A program made the position numbers and the translations under genes. From Bacteroidales bacterium (GTDB lineage: Bacteria > Bacteroidota > Bacteroidia > Bacteroidales > UBA932), in the NCBI GenBank assembly GCA_017471965.1, contig JAFURF010000017.1, positions 1-35,131 of the forward strand: DNA of 35,131 nt, written 5' to 3'. Shown here piece after piece: positions 7,884 to 16,592 of this stretch. Numbering within the stretch: the stretch's first letter is position 1; the number at the start of each line of letters is the position of its first letter. The notes below the pieces were generated by a model, which was given only the letters and a program-made list of their open reading frames with translations, was not told where the DNA came from and made no database searches.

Positions 7884-9044
7884 TCAGACCAGAGAAGAGA
7901 TGATGGCGTCAGATACGAAGAAACGGGATTCGGGGATGCGGAGCGTACCGAAAGAAGTACGGACAATGTCGCCGGAAGACAGATGCTGTTCCAGACGGGT
8001 TGCATCACAATGTCTCAGAAGGTATTCTTCTGCGAGACCTTCAGACGTGCGCAATCCAAGCATGACTCTTTCAAGAACCACCTGCCCTTCTGTCAGTTCT
8101 TCACCTTCACTCACGGACAGAGGATCCGCGACATATGCATGAAGGTTCTGAGCGTTCCATCTTCGGACCGGCTTTCCGGAGTCCGACAGGGCCAGACTAT
8201 GCGCTCCCGGACCAAGACCCAGATAAGGGACATGCTTCCAATATGCACTGTTGTGACGGGCCTCATATCCCGGCAGGGCGAAGTTGGATATTTCATAATG
8301 GTGGTAACCGGCATCTCCCAGCACATCGCAAAGAATATCATACTGACCTCTACATAAATCTTCCGATGCCTCGGTCCATAATCCCCGTTCCACCAGTCCG
8401 GCAAGGGCACTTCCCGGCTCCACGGACAACTGATAAGAAGACACATGTTTTGGAAGAACACCCTTTGCAGATATGTCCATGGCCCTTTTCAGGGTATCAC
8501 GCCAGACGGCATCCGATAACTGCGGCAGCCCGAATATAAGATCGATACTGATGTTTTCAAAACCGGCATCCTCAAGTATTCCATATGCCACCCTGGCGGC
8601 AGCGGCATCGTGACGCCGGTTCATGAAACGCAGGATGTCATCATCAAACGACTGCACACCCATGCTGACGCGGTTCACCCCTAGTTCAAGAAGCCCTTCA
8701 GCGTAGGCCCGACCCTTTTCAACGATATCCTCCGGATTGACTTCTATCGTGAACTCGTCATACGGACCGCCATGCCCTCTCGACCGGAACGTATCAAGCA
8801 GACGTGCGAACGCAGAAAGAGGCAGCACCGATGGGGTGCCGCCTCCTATATACAATGTGTTGACATCTTTTGAGACTTCCTCCGAACGTGCCACAAATTC
8901 CTTGCTCAAAGCATCTGCAAAAGTCTCGAAGAGAACGGCTTGACGAGTAACATCTTCCGCTTTCGGACACCTTGGAGCCACCTCGGAATAGAAGTCGCAA
9001 TAGGTGCAGAAACTCCTGCAGAAGGGAATGTGGACATATATCAT
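7884..9044 (-). CDS. hemW: HemW, radical SAM heme chaperone
   Basis: A protein of 386 residues from ATG 9044, chosen because family members begin MIYVHIPFC; an upstream extension in the same frame would run back into the neighbouring gene. The radical SAM cluster motif is C9-x3-C13-x2-C16 followed by DF (CRSFCTYCDFY). HemW proteins have Phe where true oxygen-independent coproporphyrinogen oxidase (HemN) has a fourth Cys, so HemW is favoured; HemW is a heme-binding protein thought to insert heme into respiratory enzymes. Further motifs are LYIGGGTPSVL near residue 87, the ITIEVNPED-like segment and GVNRVSMGVQSF. Its start lies 1 base after the TAG stop of the coiled-coil gene at 9046, so translation is probably coupled. 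Many databases label such proteins as coproporphyrinogen III oxidase; that reaction is unlikely here. Confidence 0.93.
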   Translation of the reverse strand: MIYVHIPFCRSFCTYCDFYSEVAPRCPKAEDVTRQAVLFETFADALSKEFVARSEEVSKDVNTLYIGGGTPSVLPLSAFARLLDTFRSRGHGGPYDEFTIEVNPEDIVEKGRAYAEGLLELGVNRVSMGVQSFDDDILRFMNRRHDAAAARVAYGILEDAGFENISIDLIFGLPQLSDAVWRDTLKRAMDISAKGVLPKHVSSYQLSVEPGSALAGLVERGLWTEASEDLCRGQYDILCDVLGDAGYHHYEISNFALPGYEARHNSAYWKHVPYLGLGPGAHSLALSDSGKPVRRWNAQNLHAYVADPLSVSEGEELTEGQVVLERVMLGLRTSEGLAEEYLLRHCDATRLEQHLSSGDIVRTSFGTLRIPESRFFVSDAIISSLV

Positions 9045-9045
9045 G

Positions 9046-9909
9046 CTATCTGAGCATAAGTTCGGCAGAACCGAGGAGAGACTGTTCTGTATATGCCTCA
9101 ACCGTATAGATACCCTTTACATATTCGGTAATCTCATTGAGATAGATGCTGAGTTCAACTTCCTTGCCCTGATAGTCGACCTCGCGGGATGCCGAACAGA
9201 TCATAGGCTCACCGTTGACCTCGAATGTCCTCTGAGTACTGTTGGTGAGAAGGATTCCATCCGGTCCCTTGACTCTGATGTATACCCTTACAGGTCCCTT
9301 TGGCGCAAGATCATTCTCCACCAGACTTAGGGTAGTCATGAGTCTTACCACCCTGCTGCTGCGGTCGGTAACCTTGTCGGAAGCATTATATGCCTCGATC
9401 CTCAGGCCGCGTGCCTTGATGACAGATCCTGCTGCCACCTGACCGGTAAGGTTCTCCACTGTCCTGCTGAGTTCCTCCTGCTTCTTCCTGCTTTCCGCAG
9501 CCTCACGACGTGCAGCGGCAGCATCTGCAGTAAGTTTCTTGTTGAGGGTATTGAGAGAGTCTATCTGGGTGATATAACTCCTCATTATGCTCCTGAGGGT
9601 TCCCAGTTCCTTTTCATATTGACGGATCTTGCTGCGGTTGGTTGCCTCAGTCTTCTTGATCCTCTCGATAAGTTGAGAAACCTCCTCTCGGGACGAATCC
9701 AACTGAGAGTTTATCGAGTCATAATCCGAAGAAAGTGACGCATAGTCGTTCTGGAGATCAATCATCTGAGCAGTAAGTTCTTCCTTTTCCAAAGTAAGGT
9801 CATTCACCAGAGATGATTTCTGATACCAGATATAGGCAAGGGCACCTGCCAGCACGACGGCAACTACGACAAGTGCATACATGATTTTTTTCAGATTGTT
9901 GTCTTCCAT
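9046..9909 (-). CDS. Membrane-anchored coiled-coil protein of unknown function
   Basis: A protein of 287 residues, not recognised as a characterised family. The short N-terminus (MEDNNLKKIM) is followed by one membrane helix at about residues 11-29. A long coiled coil covers about 35-155 and is rich in Gln, Glu, Ser and Leu with regular heptad spacing. A globular C-terminal part of about 120 residues has alternating hydrophobic strands (KGPVRVYIRVKGPDGILL, EVELSIYLNEI, GIYTVEAYTE), like a beta-sandwich. This layout suggests an inner-membrane protein with its coiled coil and domain in the periplasm; the orientation is inferred. It is the first gene of a pair with hemW, separated by 1 base. A Bacteroidota-type -7 motif lies upstream at 9936-9943. 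No catalytic motif was seen. Confidence 0.85.
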   Translation of the reverse strand: MEDNNLKKIMYALVVVAVVLAGALAYIWYQKSSLVNDLTLEKEELTAQMIDLQNDYASLSSDYDSINSQLDSSREEVSQLIERIKKTEATNRSKIRQYEKELGTLRSIMRSYITQIDSLNTLNKKLTADAAAARREAAESRKKQEELSRTVENLTGQVAAGSVIKARGLRIEAYNASDKVTDRSSRVVRLMTTLSLVENDLAPKGPVRVYIRVKGPDGILLTNSTQRTFEVNGEPMICSASREVDYQGKEVELSIYLNEITEYVKGIYTVEAYTEQSLLGSAELMLR

Positions 9910-9935
9910 GTCCTTTCGGTTTTATTATATACGTG

Positions 9936-9943
9936 CAAAGATA
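9936..9943 (-). promoter_or_regulatory. Promoter -7 motif for the coiled-coil/hemW pair
   Basis: CAAAGATA on the plus strand reads TATCTTTG on the minus strand, an exact fit to the Bacteroidota -7 consensus TAnnTTTG. The coiled-coil gene ATG is at 9909, leaving a short leader. A clear -33 TTTG at normal spacing was not found. Confidence 0.5.
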
Positions 9944-9963
9944 GCAAAATATCGGATTTTTCG

Positions 9964-9971
9964 TATATTTG
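9964..9971 (+). promoter_or_regulatory. Promoter -7 motif for the small membrane protein
   Basis: TATATTTG matches TAnnTTTG exactly and lies 47 bases before ATG 10019. It is divergent from the minus-strand motif at 9936-9943, about 20 bases away, so the two promoters would overlap. No good upstream TTTG is seen. Confidence 0.45.
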
Positions 9972-10018
9972 TGTGGTGTTCACAGAACCTTGAATGTTTT
10001 ACCTGCAAAATCAAAGCC

Positions 10019-10468
10019 ATGAGATATTTCATCCGAGCAGTCAAATACTTTGTATATTTCGCCCTCATCACCACGTTGATCGTGCTTGCCCTCGTCCTGA
10101 TAGGAGCTGTCGAAGGTGACATAAATTCGATTTTTGAAGGCGGATACAACGCTTTGTGGAAAATGGCATTGTTCTTTGCACTGGTTGCCGCCGTATACCC
10201 AAAATTCGGATTCATAAGCCGCAAGCTAGAAACGCAGACAGAATGGGATACGATGCGCGACAAGGCCATACGGTTCTTTTCGGAGCGCCGTTACATGCTG
10301 GAGACGGAAACAGAGGACCAGGTGACATTCAGACGCAAGGACCTCGCGAGCAGGATAACGAAGATGGGAGAGGACAGGCTCACCTTGAGCAGGACGGAAG
10401 ACGGGTATGTACTGGAAGGACTCCGGAAAGATGTCATCCTCTACGCCACCTCGCTTGAGGACAATTAG
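10019..10468 (+). CDS. Small two-helix membrane protein of unknown function
   Basis: A protein of 149 residues. The start at ATG 10019 (MRYFIRAVKYF) is chosen because it directly precedes a membrane segment and follows a promoter motif; the frame is open further upstream but would overlap the divergent promoters. Two hydrophobic helices are predicted at about residues 9-30 and 47-62. A charged soluble domain of about 80 residues follows (LETETEDQVTFRRKD, EDRLTLSRTEDGYVLEGLRKD), with the look of a small beta-rich cytoplasmic domain. I do not recognise a characterised family. It stands alone on its strand. Its TAG stop (10466-10468) overlaps the TAA stop (10465-10467) of the opposing DUF3109 gene, so there is no space for a terminator between them. 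Confidence 0.8.
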   Translation: MRYFIRAVKYFVYFALITTLIVLALVLIGAVEGDINSIFEGGYNALWKMALFFALVAAVYPKFGFISRKLETQTEWDTMRDKAIRFFSERRYMLETETEDQVTFRRKDLASRITKMGEDRLTLSRTEDGYVLEGLRKDVILYATSLEDN

Positions 10469-11058
10469 TCTCCATTGAGCATTTTGGCAGCCTCAGACAG
10501 GGCCGAGTAGAAATCCTCACCGAAATAACGTTCTATTGGTTCGCGTAAAAACTCATATACACGGACCTTTTCCTTTTTGCCCTTGGCGAATGCATCCTTA
10601 CAGATGTGCCACCTGTGAAGGTTCAGAGCCCTCATGCCGTTGCGCAGTTGAGTGATGCGGATCGGATAGAGCCAGCATGATATCGGCTTGCGGAAATCGC
10701 CCTTGCCTTGAAACCAGCACCTTTCCATCGAACAGAAGCAGTTGCCGTCTTCATCAAAAAGCGTATATGCACATTCCTCGCTTCCCGGTACAAGAGGAGT
10801 CACCATATCTCCGTCCATATCAATCTCATAGAAGCCCTTTGATGCTACTGCAGCACGCCCCTCTTCCGACATGATCGGGGAGAATATATGATAATTCTTC
10901 TCAATAGCCTCTGCTTCACACTCTTCCATAGGGGCTCCGCTGTCACCTATGACACAGCAGCATCCCTTGCATTTTTCATAATCGCATGCAAAATATTCAG
11001 TAAGGACCTCCTCCGACACGAGGCAGTCATCAATCTCGATAATGGTTCCGTGATACAT
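10465..11058 (-). CDS. DUF3109 family cysteine-rich protein
   Basis: A protein of 197 residues that matches the DUF3109 family, widespread in Bacteroidota and without a firm function. Cysteines cluster near the N-terminus (C25, C30, C33, C34, C35 in YFACDYEKCKGCCCV) and recur in the middle (EECAYTLF, NCFCSMERCW, ISCWLYP, HICKDAF), resembling the pattern of YkgJ-type zinc or iron-sulfur binding proteins. Metal binding is therefore likely, and the reaction is unknown. No signal peptide or membrane helix is seen, so it is probably cytoplasmic. Its ATG (11056-11058) is 1 base away from the TGA stop of the M16-like gene (11060-11062), which indicates translational coupling with that gene. Confidence 0.88.
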   Translation of the reverse strand: MYHGTIIEIDDCLVSEEVLTEYFACDYEKCKGCCCVIGDSGAPMEECEAEAIEKNYHIFSPIMSEEGRAAVASKGFYEIDMDGDMVTPLVPGSEECAYTLFDEDGNCFCSMERCWFQGKGDFRKPISCWLYPIRITQLRNGMRALNLHRWHICKDAFAKGKKEKVRVYEFLREPIERYFGEDFYSALSEAAKMLNGD

Positions 11059-11059
11059 A

Positions 11060-13690
11060 TCAGTTTCCGCTAATTATATATTCTACCTTGCTTCCGTCAT
11101 TGAGGGCGGACAGGATGGCCCTCACCTTATCCGGTGTGACGGACGATATCTTTGATTCATAGTTGGTGGTGAAGTCCTTGCCTGCAAGATATCTGCGGGA
11201 AATGACATTCAGCCAATAGAAAGGGTCCTTCATGTCCAGAGCCATCCGTCCCTTCAACTGCTGTTTGAACGCCTCCACCTCAGAATCAGGCACAGGAGTC
11301 TCAGAGATGGACTCGAGCGCCTCCCTCACTATCGCCAGAGCCTTGATCGGACCGGTAGGTTCCGTATATGACGAAAAACCCATAGGCGACGCTTCGTTCA
11401 GAGAGAGCCTTATTTCAAAGCGCTCATTCGGATAAATCCTGCATTCGCTCTCAAGCGTCAGGAACATGCCTGTGTCTATGACTGCCTCTGAAAGATGCTT
11501 CTGAAGGACCATGGCTGCTATTTCAGATGCCATGTAATTGTCAATGGACAAAGTAAGCGGAGCAGACATTACGATATCGACACCATCGTGTTCACCGGCA
11601 ACAGTATATGTTGACCACCCGGAAAGCGGCTGATACCGCACAATAGGACGTCTGAACGCTTTCTCCGTAGTCTTGAATCCGCCCATATGTTCGAGAAGCA
11701 CTTTCTTCAGTTCCGCCTCATCCATATCTCCCAGAAGAATCAGCACCCCGTCATTGTTCTTTCCTGCCTGCCCTGCAAAATACTTATCGGCCTTTGCCGG
11801 CAGCGCATCAGGAATATCTGCAAGTCCCCTCATTGCGGTAAACCTGTAGTCCGGGCACATGATGCTGTCTATCATACAGGCTCTCTCCTGTCGCGTCCCC
11901 TTCGCAGCAAGATGCTCAAGACGCAGACAATCAGCATGATACCTATATGCCTCCAGATCAGGTGTCCTTGCATTTACTATTGCAAGCAAGGCGCGCATCA
12001 TATGATCGGCCTTGTCATTCGGAGCATATCCGCTGAGCATCATGTAGGAAAGGCCGACATAAGATTCCATGGTTATGCCCTCCCTGTTCAGCATCTTGAT
12101 GAATTCCTCGCCGGTCATATCCCCTATGCGGCCCAGAAGAAGATAGTCGGACAGGTATCCGCCTTCACCTCGTTCCAGATCCTCAATCGAGCCATAACCT
12201 CCGTTGCGGGCAAGGTTGTAATACAGATGTCCTCTGGTATCCATCTTTCTGTATACTACCGTCATGCCATTTGAAAAAGTCCAGACCTGCCCCTTGGACA
12301 TAGGGTCAGTCTTTGTCCCCCTGATCTTGAGTTTCGGCACAAAAGGCTGGATCACAGGCACATCCGCCATAGTATACACATGTCTTTCCACCGTATCCTT
12401 CTGTGACATCCAGGCCTCGTCAAACACCATCCTGACCGAGTCCTCAGGCATTGGCGCATCATATGTCAGAGTCATGTTCCTTTCAGGATCAAGCAAAGCG
12501 GAAGAGATACCGTTGAAAAGCCGAAGTTCTGTAGTATCAGCCAGCTTGCGCGATGCGAGAAAATCAACCTTGCTCTTCAGAGTTGCAAGGCTACCGTTAT
12601 AAAGGAAGGCCGTCATGCACTTATCCACATATGCCGAATTGCTTCTGACCGGCATGTTTGAGGCCTCATGAACCATATCCGTGCATATCCTCTTCACCCT
12701 TGCAAGATCTTCTGCCGACGTCATCCCGGCGTCCACGCCAGAAAGAACGTCGGAAAGCGATGTCAATGCCTCCGTGAAATGCTCCGGAGCCACAGAAAGG
12801 GACACACTGAAACTCTCGTCATCTGCCGACTGGACGCTTGTCACAAAACCGCAGGACACGCCTGCCAGCGGGATGTTCTTGGAACGTAAAGATGAAAACA
12901 CCTTCTCTTCCACTACCATTCCAAGTTCCGCAAGGAACATCTCATAGATGGTCGGCTGTACGGTGTTCATATATTCGGACGGCATCCTGGCCGAACGCCA
13001 TGTCACAGAAATCTCCGCAAGGCCGGGCCTTGATGCAGGTCTCCGGACATATTCCGCAGAATCCCTTGATTCCCATACATATCTGACACGCGGAACAGAC
13101 TCTGTCGAAGGAGTCATCATGGACAGCATCTGCAACTTGTACTCCACCGCCGCCACATCAATGTCTCCAGACACTATCACCGCCTGATCCGATGGAGAAT
13201 ACCACTTCCTCAGGAACGGGTCATCGGCAGTGCTGACGCGGTCAATCACGTCCATAAGCACAAGAAGAGTGGAGTCCAATGTGGACGGCTTGTCAAGAAG
13301 CACATCACGGAAACGGAACTCCGTGGCATTTTCCGACACCTTCACGAACCCGTCACGTCCCGGAGTCACTCCATGCGAAGTCACATACTCCTGTAGAGAC
13401 GGAGCCAGACAGCGGGGAAGACCGGCAAGGGCCTTGCGGGCAGTTTCGACCACCTTACCGGACAAGGAGTCGGGAATGTTTCCTGTTCCCGTCTTCTGGA
13501 TAAGAGCAAAGTCCGCCACACCTTTTATGGTCGGATTTGACACCAGATAATAATGGGTGCCGTTCGGGAGACGGCCGGTCTTTATTGCAGGGTCTGCAGG
13601 AAGTACGGGGAGATCCTGCGGGTAGGCGACAAGCGACAGGCCAAGCAATAAAAACGCTGAAATTATTTGTTTAAGACGTAATATCATCAT
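11060..13690 (-). CDS. Exported M16 (insulinase)-family protein lacking the zinc site
   Basis: A protein of 876 residues from ATG 13690; nearby in-frame alternatives are ATG 13687, ATG 13705 and TTG 13711, and 13690 best fits the promoter motif at 13709-13716. A signal peptide covers about residues 1-25 (LKQIISAFLLLGLSLVAYPQ). Two-lobed M16 architecture is visible: GRLPNGTHYYLVSN (about 39-52) and, in the second half, TFSNGMTVVYRKMDTRG, plus repeated M16 features such as VSGDID. In active M16 peptidases a HxxEH motif follows the first strand pair within GLAHFLEHM; here the aligned segment (about 78-92) reads GKVVETARKALAGLP and contains neither His, and no HxxEH was found anywhere in the protein. 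It is therefore probably a non-catalytic homologue, perhaps a binding or partner subunit in the periplasm. It is cotranscribed with DUF3109. No frame disruption is seen. Confidence 0.85.
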   Translation of the reverse strand: MMILRLKQIISAFLLLGLSLVAYPQDLPVLPADPAIKTGRLPNGTHYYLVSNPTIKGVADFALIQKTGTGNIPDSLSGKVVETARKALAGLPRCLAPSLQEYVTSHGVTPGRDGFVKVSENATEFRFRDVLLDKPSTLDSTLLVLMDVIDRVSTADDPFLRKWYSPSDQAVIVSGDIDVAAVEYKLQMLSMMTPSTESVPRVRYVWESRDSAEYVRRPASRPGLAEISVTWRSARMPSEYMNTVQPTIYEMFLAELGMVVEEKVFSSLRSKNIPLAGVSCGFVTSVQSADDESFSVSLSVAPEHFTEALTSLSDVLSGVDAGMTSAEDLARVKRICTDMVHEASNMPVRSNSAYVDKCMTAFLYNGSLATLKSKVDFLASRKLADTTELRLFNGISSALLDPERNMTLTYDAPMPEDSVRMVFDEAWMSQKDTVERHVYTMADVPVIQPFVPKLKIRGTKTDPMSKGQVWTFSNGMTVVYRKMDTRGHLYYNLARNGGYGSIEDLERGEGGYLSDYLLLGRIGDMTGEEFIKMLNREGITMESYVGLSYMMLSGYAPNDKADHMMRALLAIVNARTPDLEAYRYHADCLRLEHLAAKGTRQERACMIDSIMCPDYRFTAMRGLADIPDALPAKADKYFAGQAGKNNDGVLILLGDMDEAELKKVLLEHMGGFKTTEKAFRRPIVRYQPLSGWSTYTVAGEHDGVDIVMSAPLTLSIDNYMASEIAAMVLQKHLSEAVIDTGMFLTLESECRIYPNERFEIRLSLNEASPMGFSSYTEPTGPIKALAIVREALESISETPVPDSEVEAFKQQLKGRMALDMKDPFYWLNVISRRYLAGKDFTTNYESKISSVTPDKVRAILSALNDGSKVEYIISGN

Positions 13691-13704
13691 ATTTAATATA
13701 TCCA

Positions 13705-13738
13705 TTTGCAAAATTAAAACAAAAATTTCCTATTTTTG
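13705..13738 (+). promoter_or_regulatory. Promoter of the TPR gene
   Basis: TTTG (13705-13708) and TATTTTTG (13731-13738, an exact TAnnTTTG) are separated by 22 bases, close to the usual 19-21 for Bacteroidota. The downstream ATG is at 13788, giving a leader of about 40 bases. Confidence 0.6.
13709..13716 (-). promoter_or_regulatory. Promoter -7 motif for the M16-like/DUF3109 pair
   Basis: CAAAATTA reads TAATTTTG on the minus strand and matches TAnnTTTG. It sits 18 bases before ATG 13690 and directly beside the divergent -33 element of the TPR gene. No matching upstream TTTG was found. Confidence 0.45.
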
Positions 13739-13787
13739 CATTTCTATGACTTATAGTGCAATTAATATTAATAAACGACAATAGATT

Positions 13788-14717
13788 ATGAAGAAGATTT
13801 TCCTTTTGTTTGCTGCTGCAGCAGTATCGGCAGGCATCATGTCTGCACAGGACATCAATCAGGCTACCGAGAACTACAACAACGGAGCCATGGAACTCGA
13901 CATGGGCAACAAGGAGGCTGCTGTCACCTGCTTCCAGACCGCCCTTACAATGGCTGAAGCCCTCGGCGAAGAGGGAGCGGAACTCGCAGCAAACTGCAAG
14001 AACATCATTCCTAACGTGATGCTTTCCATTGCAAAGGATTACATCAAGGCTGACAATTTCGACGGAGCAGTAGAGCAACTCAACAAGACTGCCGAGGCTG
14101 CCGAACTCTACGGCGCTTCAGAAACCGCTGTTGAAGCCAAGGAAATGATCCCTACCGTATACCTCTCAAAGGGTAACGGCCTCCTCAAGGCAAAGGATGT
14201 TGCCGGTGCGACAGCGGCTTTCCAGCAGGTACTTGCAATGGATCCGGCAAACGGAATGGCATCACTCCTCCTCGGACAGGCTCTCACCGCTCAGGGTAAG
14301 GTAGCAGAGGCTGAGGCAGCATACGTACAGGCTGCTGCGAACGGCCAGGAGACCAATGCAAAGAAGATGCTTCTGAAGATGTTCCAGAAACTCGCTCAGT
14401 CATCACTCAAGGCTAAGAAGTATCAGGAAGTTCTTGACTATACTGCCAAGGCGAACTCATACATGGAAGATGCCAACTCATACAAGTTTGCTGCAACCGC
14501 ATCACAGCAGCTCGGAAAGAACGCAGACTGCATCGCAAACTATGAGAAGTATCTTGAACTCAAGCCTAACGCAAAGGACGCTTCCGGTGTGAAGTTCACC
14601 ATCGCAGCGCTTTACCAGCAGGCCGGCAACAAGGCAAAGGCCAAGGAGTTCTATCAGATGGTCGTAAACGACCCTCAGTACGGTGCATCTGCACAGGAGC
14701 AGCTCAAGACTCTCTAA
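13788..14717 (+). CDS. Exported tetratricopeptide repeat protein
   Basis: A protein of 309 residues with a signal peptide (MKKIFLLFAAAAVSAGIMSA, cleavage before Q21). The mature part is almost wholly helical and built from TPR-like units: ATENYNNGAMELDMGNKEAAVTCF-type helices near residue 30, DNFDGAVEQLNKTAE near 90, AKDVAGATAAFQQVLAMDPANGMA near 135, GKVAEAEAAYVQAAANG near 165, and C-terminal units with NADCIANYEKYLELKPNAKDA and GNKAKAKEFYQMVVNDP. TPR proteins are protein-protein scaffolds; this one would act in the periplasm. The partner is unknown. It is preceded by a good promoter and followed 3 bases later by the U32 gene, so the two form an operon. Codon use is strongly biased (AAG for Lys, CTC/CTT for Leu), hinting at high expression. 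Confidence 0.88.
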   Translation: MKKIFLLFAAAAVSAGIMSAQDINQATENYNNGAMELDMGNKEAAVTCFQTALTMAEALGEEGAELAANCKNIIPNVMLSIAKDYIKADNFDGAVEQLNKTAEAAELYGASETAVEAKEMIPTVYLSKGNGLLKAKDVAGATAAFQQVLAMDPANGMASLLLGQALTAQGKVAEAEAAYVQAAANGQETNAKKMLLKMFQKLAQSSLKAKKYQEVLDYTAKANSYMEDANSYKFAATASQQLGKNADCIANYEKYLELKPNAKDASGVKFTIAALYQQAGNKAKAKEFYQMVVNDPQYGASAQEQLKTL

Positions 14718-14720
14718 TTC

Positions 14721-16592
14721 ATGATGCAACTTGAACTGCTTGCTCCGGCAAGAGATATCCAGATCGGCATCGCAGCAATAGACTGCGGTGCCGATGCTGT
14801 GTATATCGCGGGGCCTCAGTTCGGTGCACGACAAGCGGCAGGAAACACTGTCGGAGACATAAGGGGACTATGTTCCTATGCCCATCGATTCGGTGCAAGG
14901 ATATTCGTGACCCTCAACACCATTCTTTACGATGATGAACTGGAAGCCGCCTATCGTCTCATGCTGGATGTACAGGATGCCGGAGCCGACGCCATCATCG
15001 TGCAGGACATGGCCATCATAGAAATGGCAAGAAACGGCATCGGCAATTTAAGGCAGGAGATCAGAATACCGCTTCATGCATCCACACAGTGCGCAATACG
15101 CACACCGGAACAGGCCAGGTTCCTTGAAAGCCTGGGATTTTCACGTCTGATACTGGAAAGGGGCATCTCTCTGGACCAGATCCGCATCATCCGCAAGGCA
15201 GTGACATGCGAACTTGAGTTCTTTGTCCATGGAGCCATCTGCGTATGCTATAGCGGACAATGCTACCTGTCGGAAAGAATTGCAGACAGAAGCGCAAACA
15301 GAGGAGCCTGCATTCAGGCATGCCGATCGCGTTACGACCTTGTCGACGCATCTGGGAAGGTCCTTGTAAAGGACAAGGCACTCCTGTCTCTGAAAGACTA
15401 CAACCTGAAGAACCGGCTTGAGGAACTTGCAGAGGCGGGGATAACATCATTCAAGATTGAAGGCCGTCTGAAAAACGCATCTTATGTGAAGAATGTGGTC
15501 AGAGACTACTCCATTGCTCTTGACGACATTATCAGAAAACATCCTGACCTGTATGAGAGGGAATCATTCGGTTCTGTTTCAGGGGGCTTTGTTCCGGACG
15601 CCGCAAAGACCTTCAACAGAGGATACACAGAACTCTACATCGACGGTCAACGAGGTAAATGGGCGAGTATGGATGCGGCAAAGGCCATGGGAGAAGACGT
15701 CGGCGAAGTCATATCGTCCCATAACGGAACTGTCGTCATCCGCCCGTCATCAAGAACCCTGGTCCTCAATAATGGCGACGGATTTTCTTTCGTCGCAAAA
15801 GACGGAAGCATAACCGGTTTCCGCGGAGACGTCTGTGAAGGCAATTCCATACGTAGCAGGAACCTGCCGGTCATATGCAAGGGAACCCGACTTTACAGAA
15901 ACATCAACTCAGCATTTGAAAAGGAACTGGAGCGGCAGGCATGCATCAGGGAGATAATGGTAAATGTTTCCCTGGAAGTTCTTCGCCAAAAGGACGGATG
16001 GGTCCTTAAAGCCATCGCCGTGAGCGAAGACGGCCGTACTACAGTTTCGACACACGATGCTGGGGAGCAGACTGCCAACAACCGCGAACGCATGATAGGA
16101 ATGATCGAAAGTCAGATCAGCAAGACCATGGGCCACTACAGGTTCAACGTCGACAGGATCGGATATCAGGATGACCTTCCTTTCATGAGCGCATCCTTTC
16201 TCAACAATGTAAGAAGGGAAATCGCAGAAATGCTGAATGAAAAGCCTTGCAATAAAAAGGACATCCTCCGGAGAGAAATAAACGGTATGTCGGAAAGGGG
16301 TTTCAGCAAAGATCCGAAGAATGTCCCTTATTCATCAAATGTATCCAACGTGTTGGCAGAAAAGGTATACAAGGAGAATGGTGCTGAAACAATAGAACCC
16401 GCTTACGAACTCTGCCATAAAAAGAATGCGGAACTTATGCGCACCCGTTACTGCATACGTCATGAACTGGGAATATGCCCCAAGCACCACAGATGCAAGG
16501 ATTCCGGCCCACTATTCCTGCTCAACAACGGTCAGAAGTTTGCTCTCGGCTTTGACTGCCGCAACTGCGAAATGACCTTGCGTGAAGTCTGA
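14721..16592 (+). CDS. U32 family protein, RlhA/YdcP-like RNA hydroxylase
   Basis: A protein of 623 residues of the U32 family, long form with a C-terminal extension. Although annotated as collagenase-like peptidases, members RlhA and TrhP act in hydroxylation of 23S rRNA and tRNA cytidine/uridine; the length and layout here resemble RlhA (YdcP) more than the shorter TrhP. The N-terminal TIM-barrel starts ELLAPARDIQIGIAAIDCGADAVYI. The family signature is intact: HGAICVCYSGQCYLS at about 170-184, then NRGACIQACR at about 193-202, with C174, C181, C197 and C201 as likely iron-sulfur ligands, and KIEGRLKNASYV near residue 246. The C-terminus has a Cys-rich segment (RYCIRHELGICPKHHRC, FDCRNCEM). 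It begins with ATGATG 3 bases after the TPR gene. Its TGA stop abuts the opposing lipoprotein stop inside a TGATCA palindrome. The exact RNA target is inferred. Confidence 0.88.
   Translation: MMQLELLAPARDIQIGIAAIDCGADAVYIAGPQFGARQAAGNTVGDIRGLCSYAHRFGARIFVTLNTILYDDELEAAYRLMLDVQDAGADAIIVQDMAIIEMARNGIGNLRQEIRIPLHASTQCAIRTPEQARFLESLGFSRLILERGISLDQIRIIRKAVTCELEFFVHGAICVCYSGQCYLSERIADRSANRGACIQACRSRYDLVDASGKVLVKDKALLSLKDYNLKNRLEELAEAGITSFKIEGRLKNASYVKNVVRDYSIALDDIIRKHPDLYERESFGSVSGGFVPDAAKTFNRGYTELYIDGQRGKWASMDAAKAMGEDVGEVISSHNGTVVIRPSSRTLVLNNGDGFSFVAKDGSITGFRGDVCEGNSIRSRNLPVICKGTRLYRNINSAFEKELERQACIREIMVNVSLEVLRQKDGWVLKAIAVSEDGRTTVSTHDAGEQTANNRERMIGMIESQISKTMGHYRFNVDRIGYQDDLPFMSASFLNNVRREIAEMLNEKPCNKKDILRREINGMSERGFSKDPKNVPYSSNVSNVLAEKVYKENGAETIEPAYELCHKKNAELMRTRYCIRHELGICPKHHRCKDSGPLFLLNNGQKFALGFDCRNCEMTLREV

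Noticed and set aside
8000-9044. HemW as oxygen-independent coproporphyrinogen III oxidase (HemN)
   Set aside because: The cluster motif is CxxxCxxCDF without the fourth Cys of HemN.
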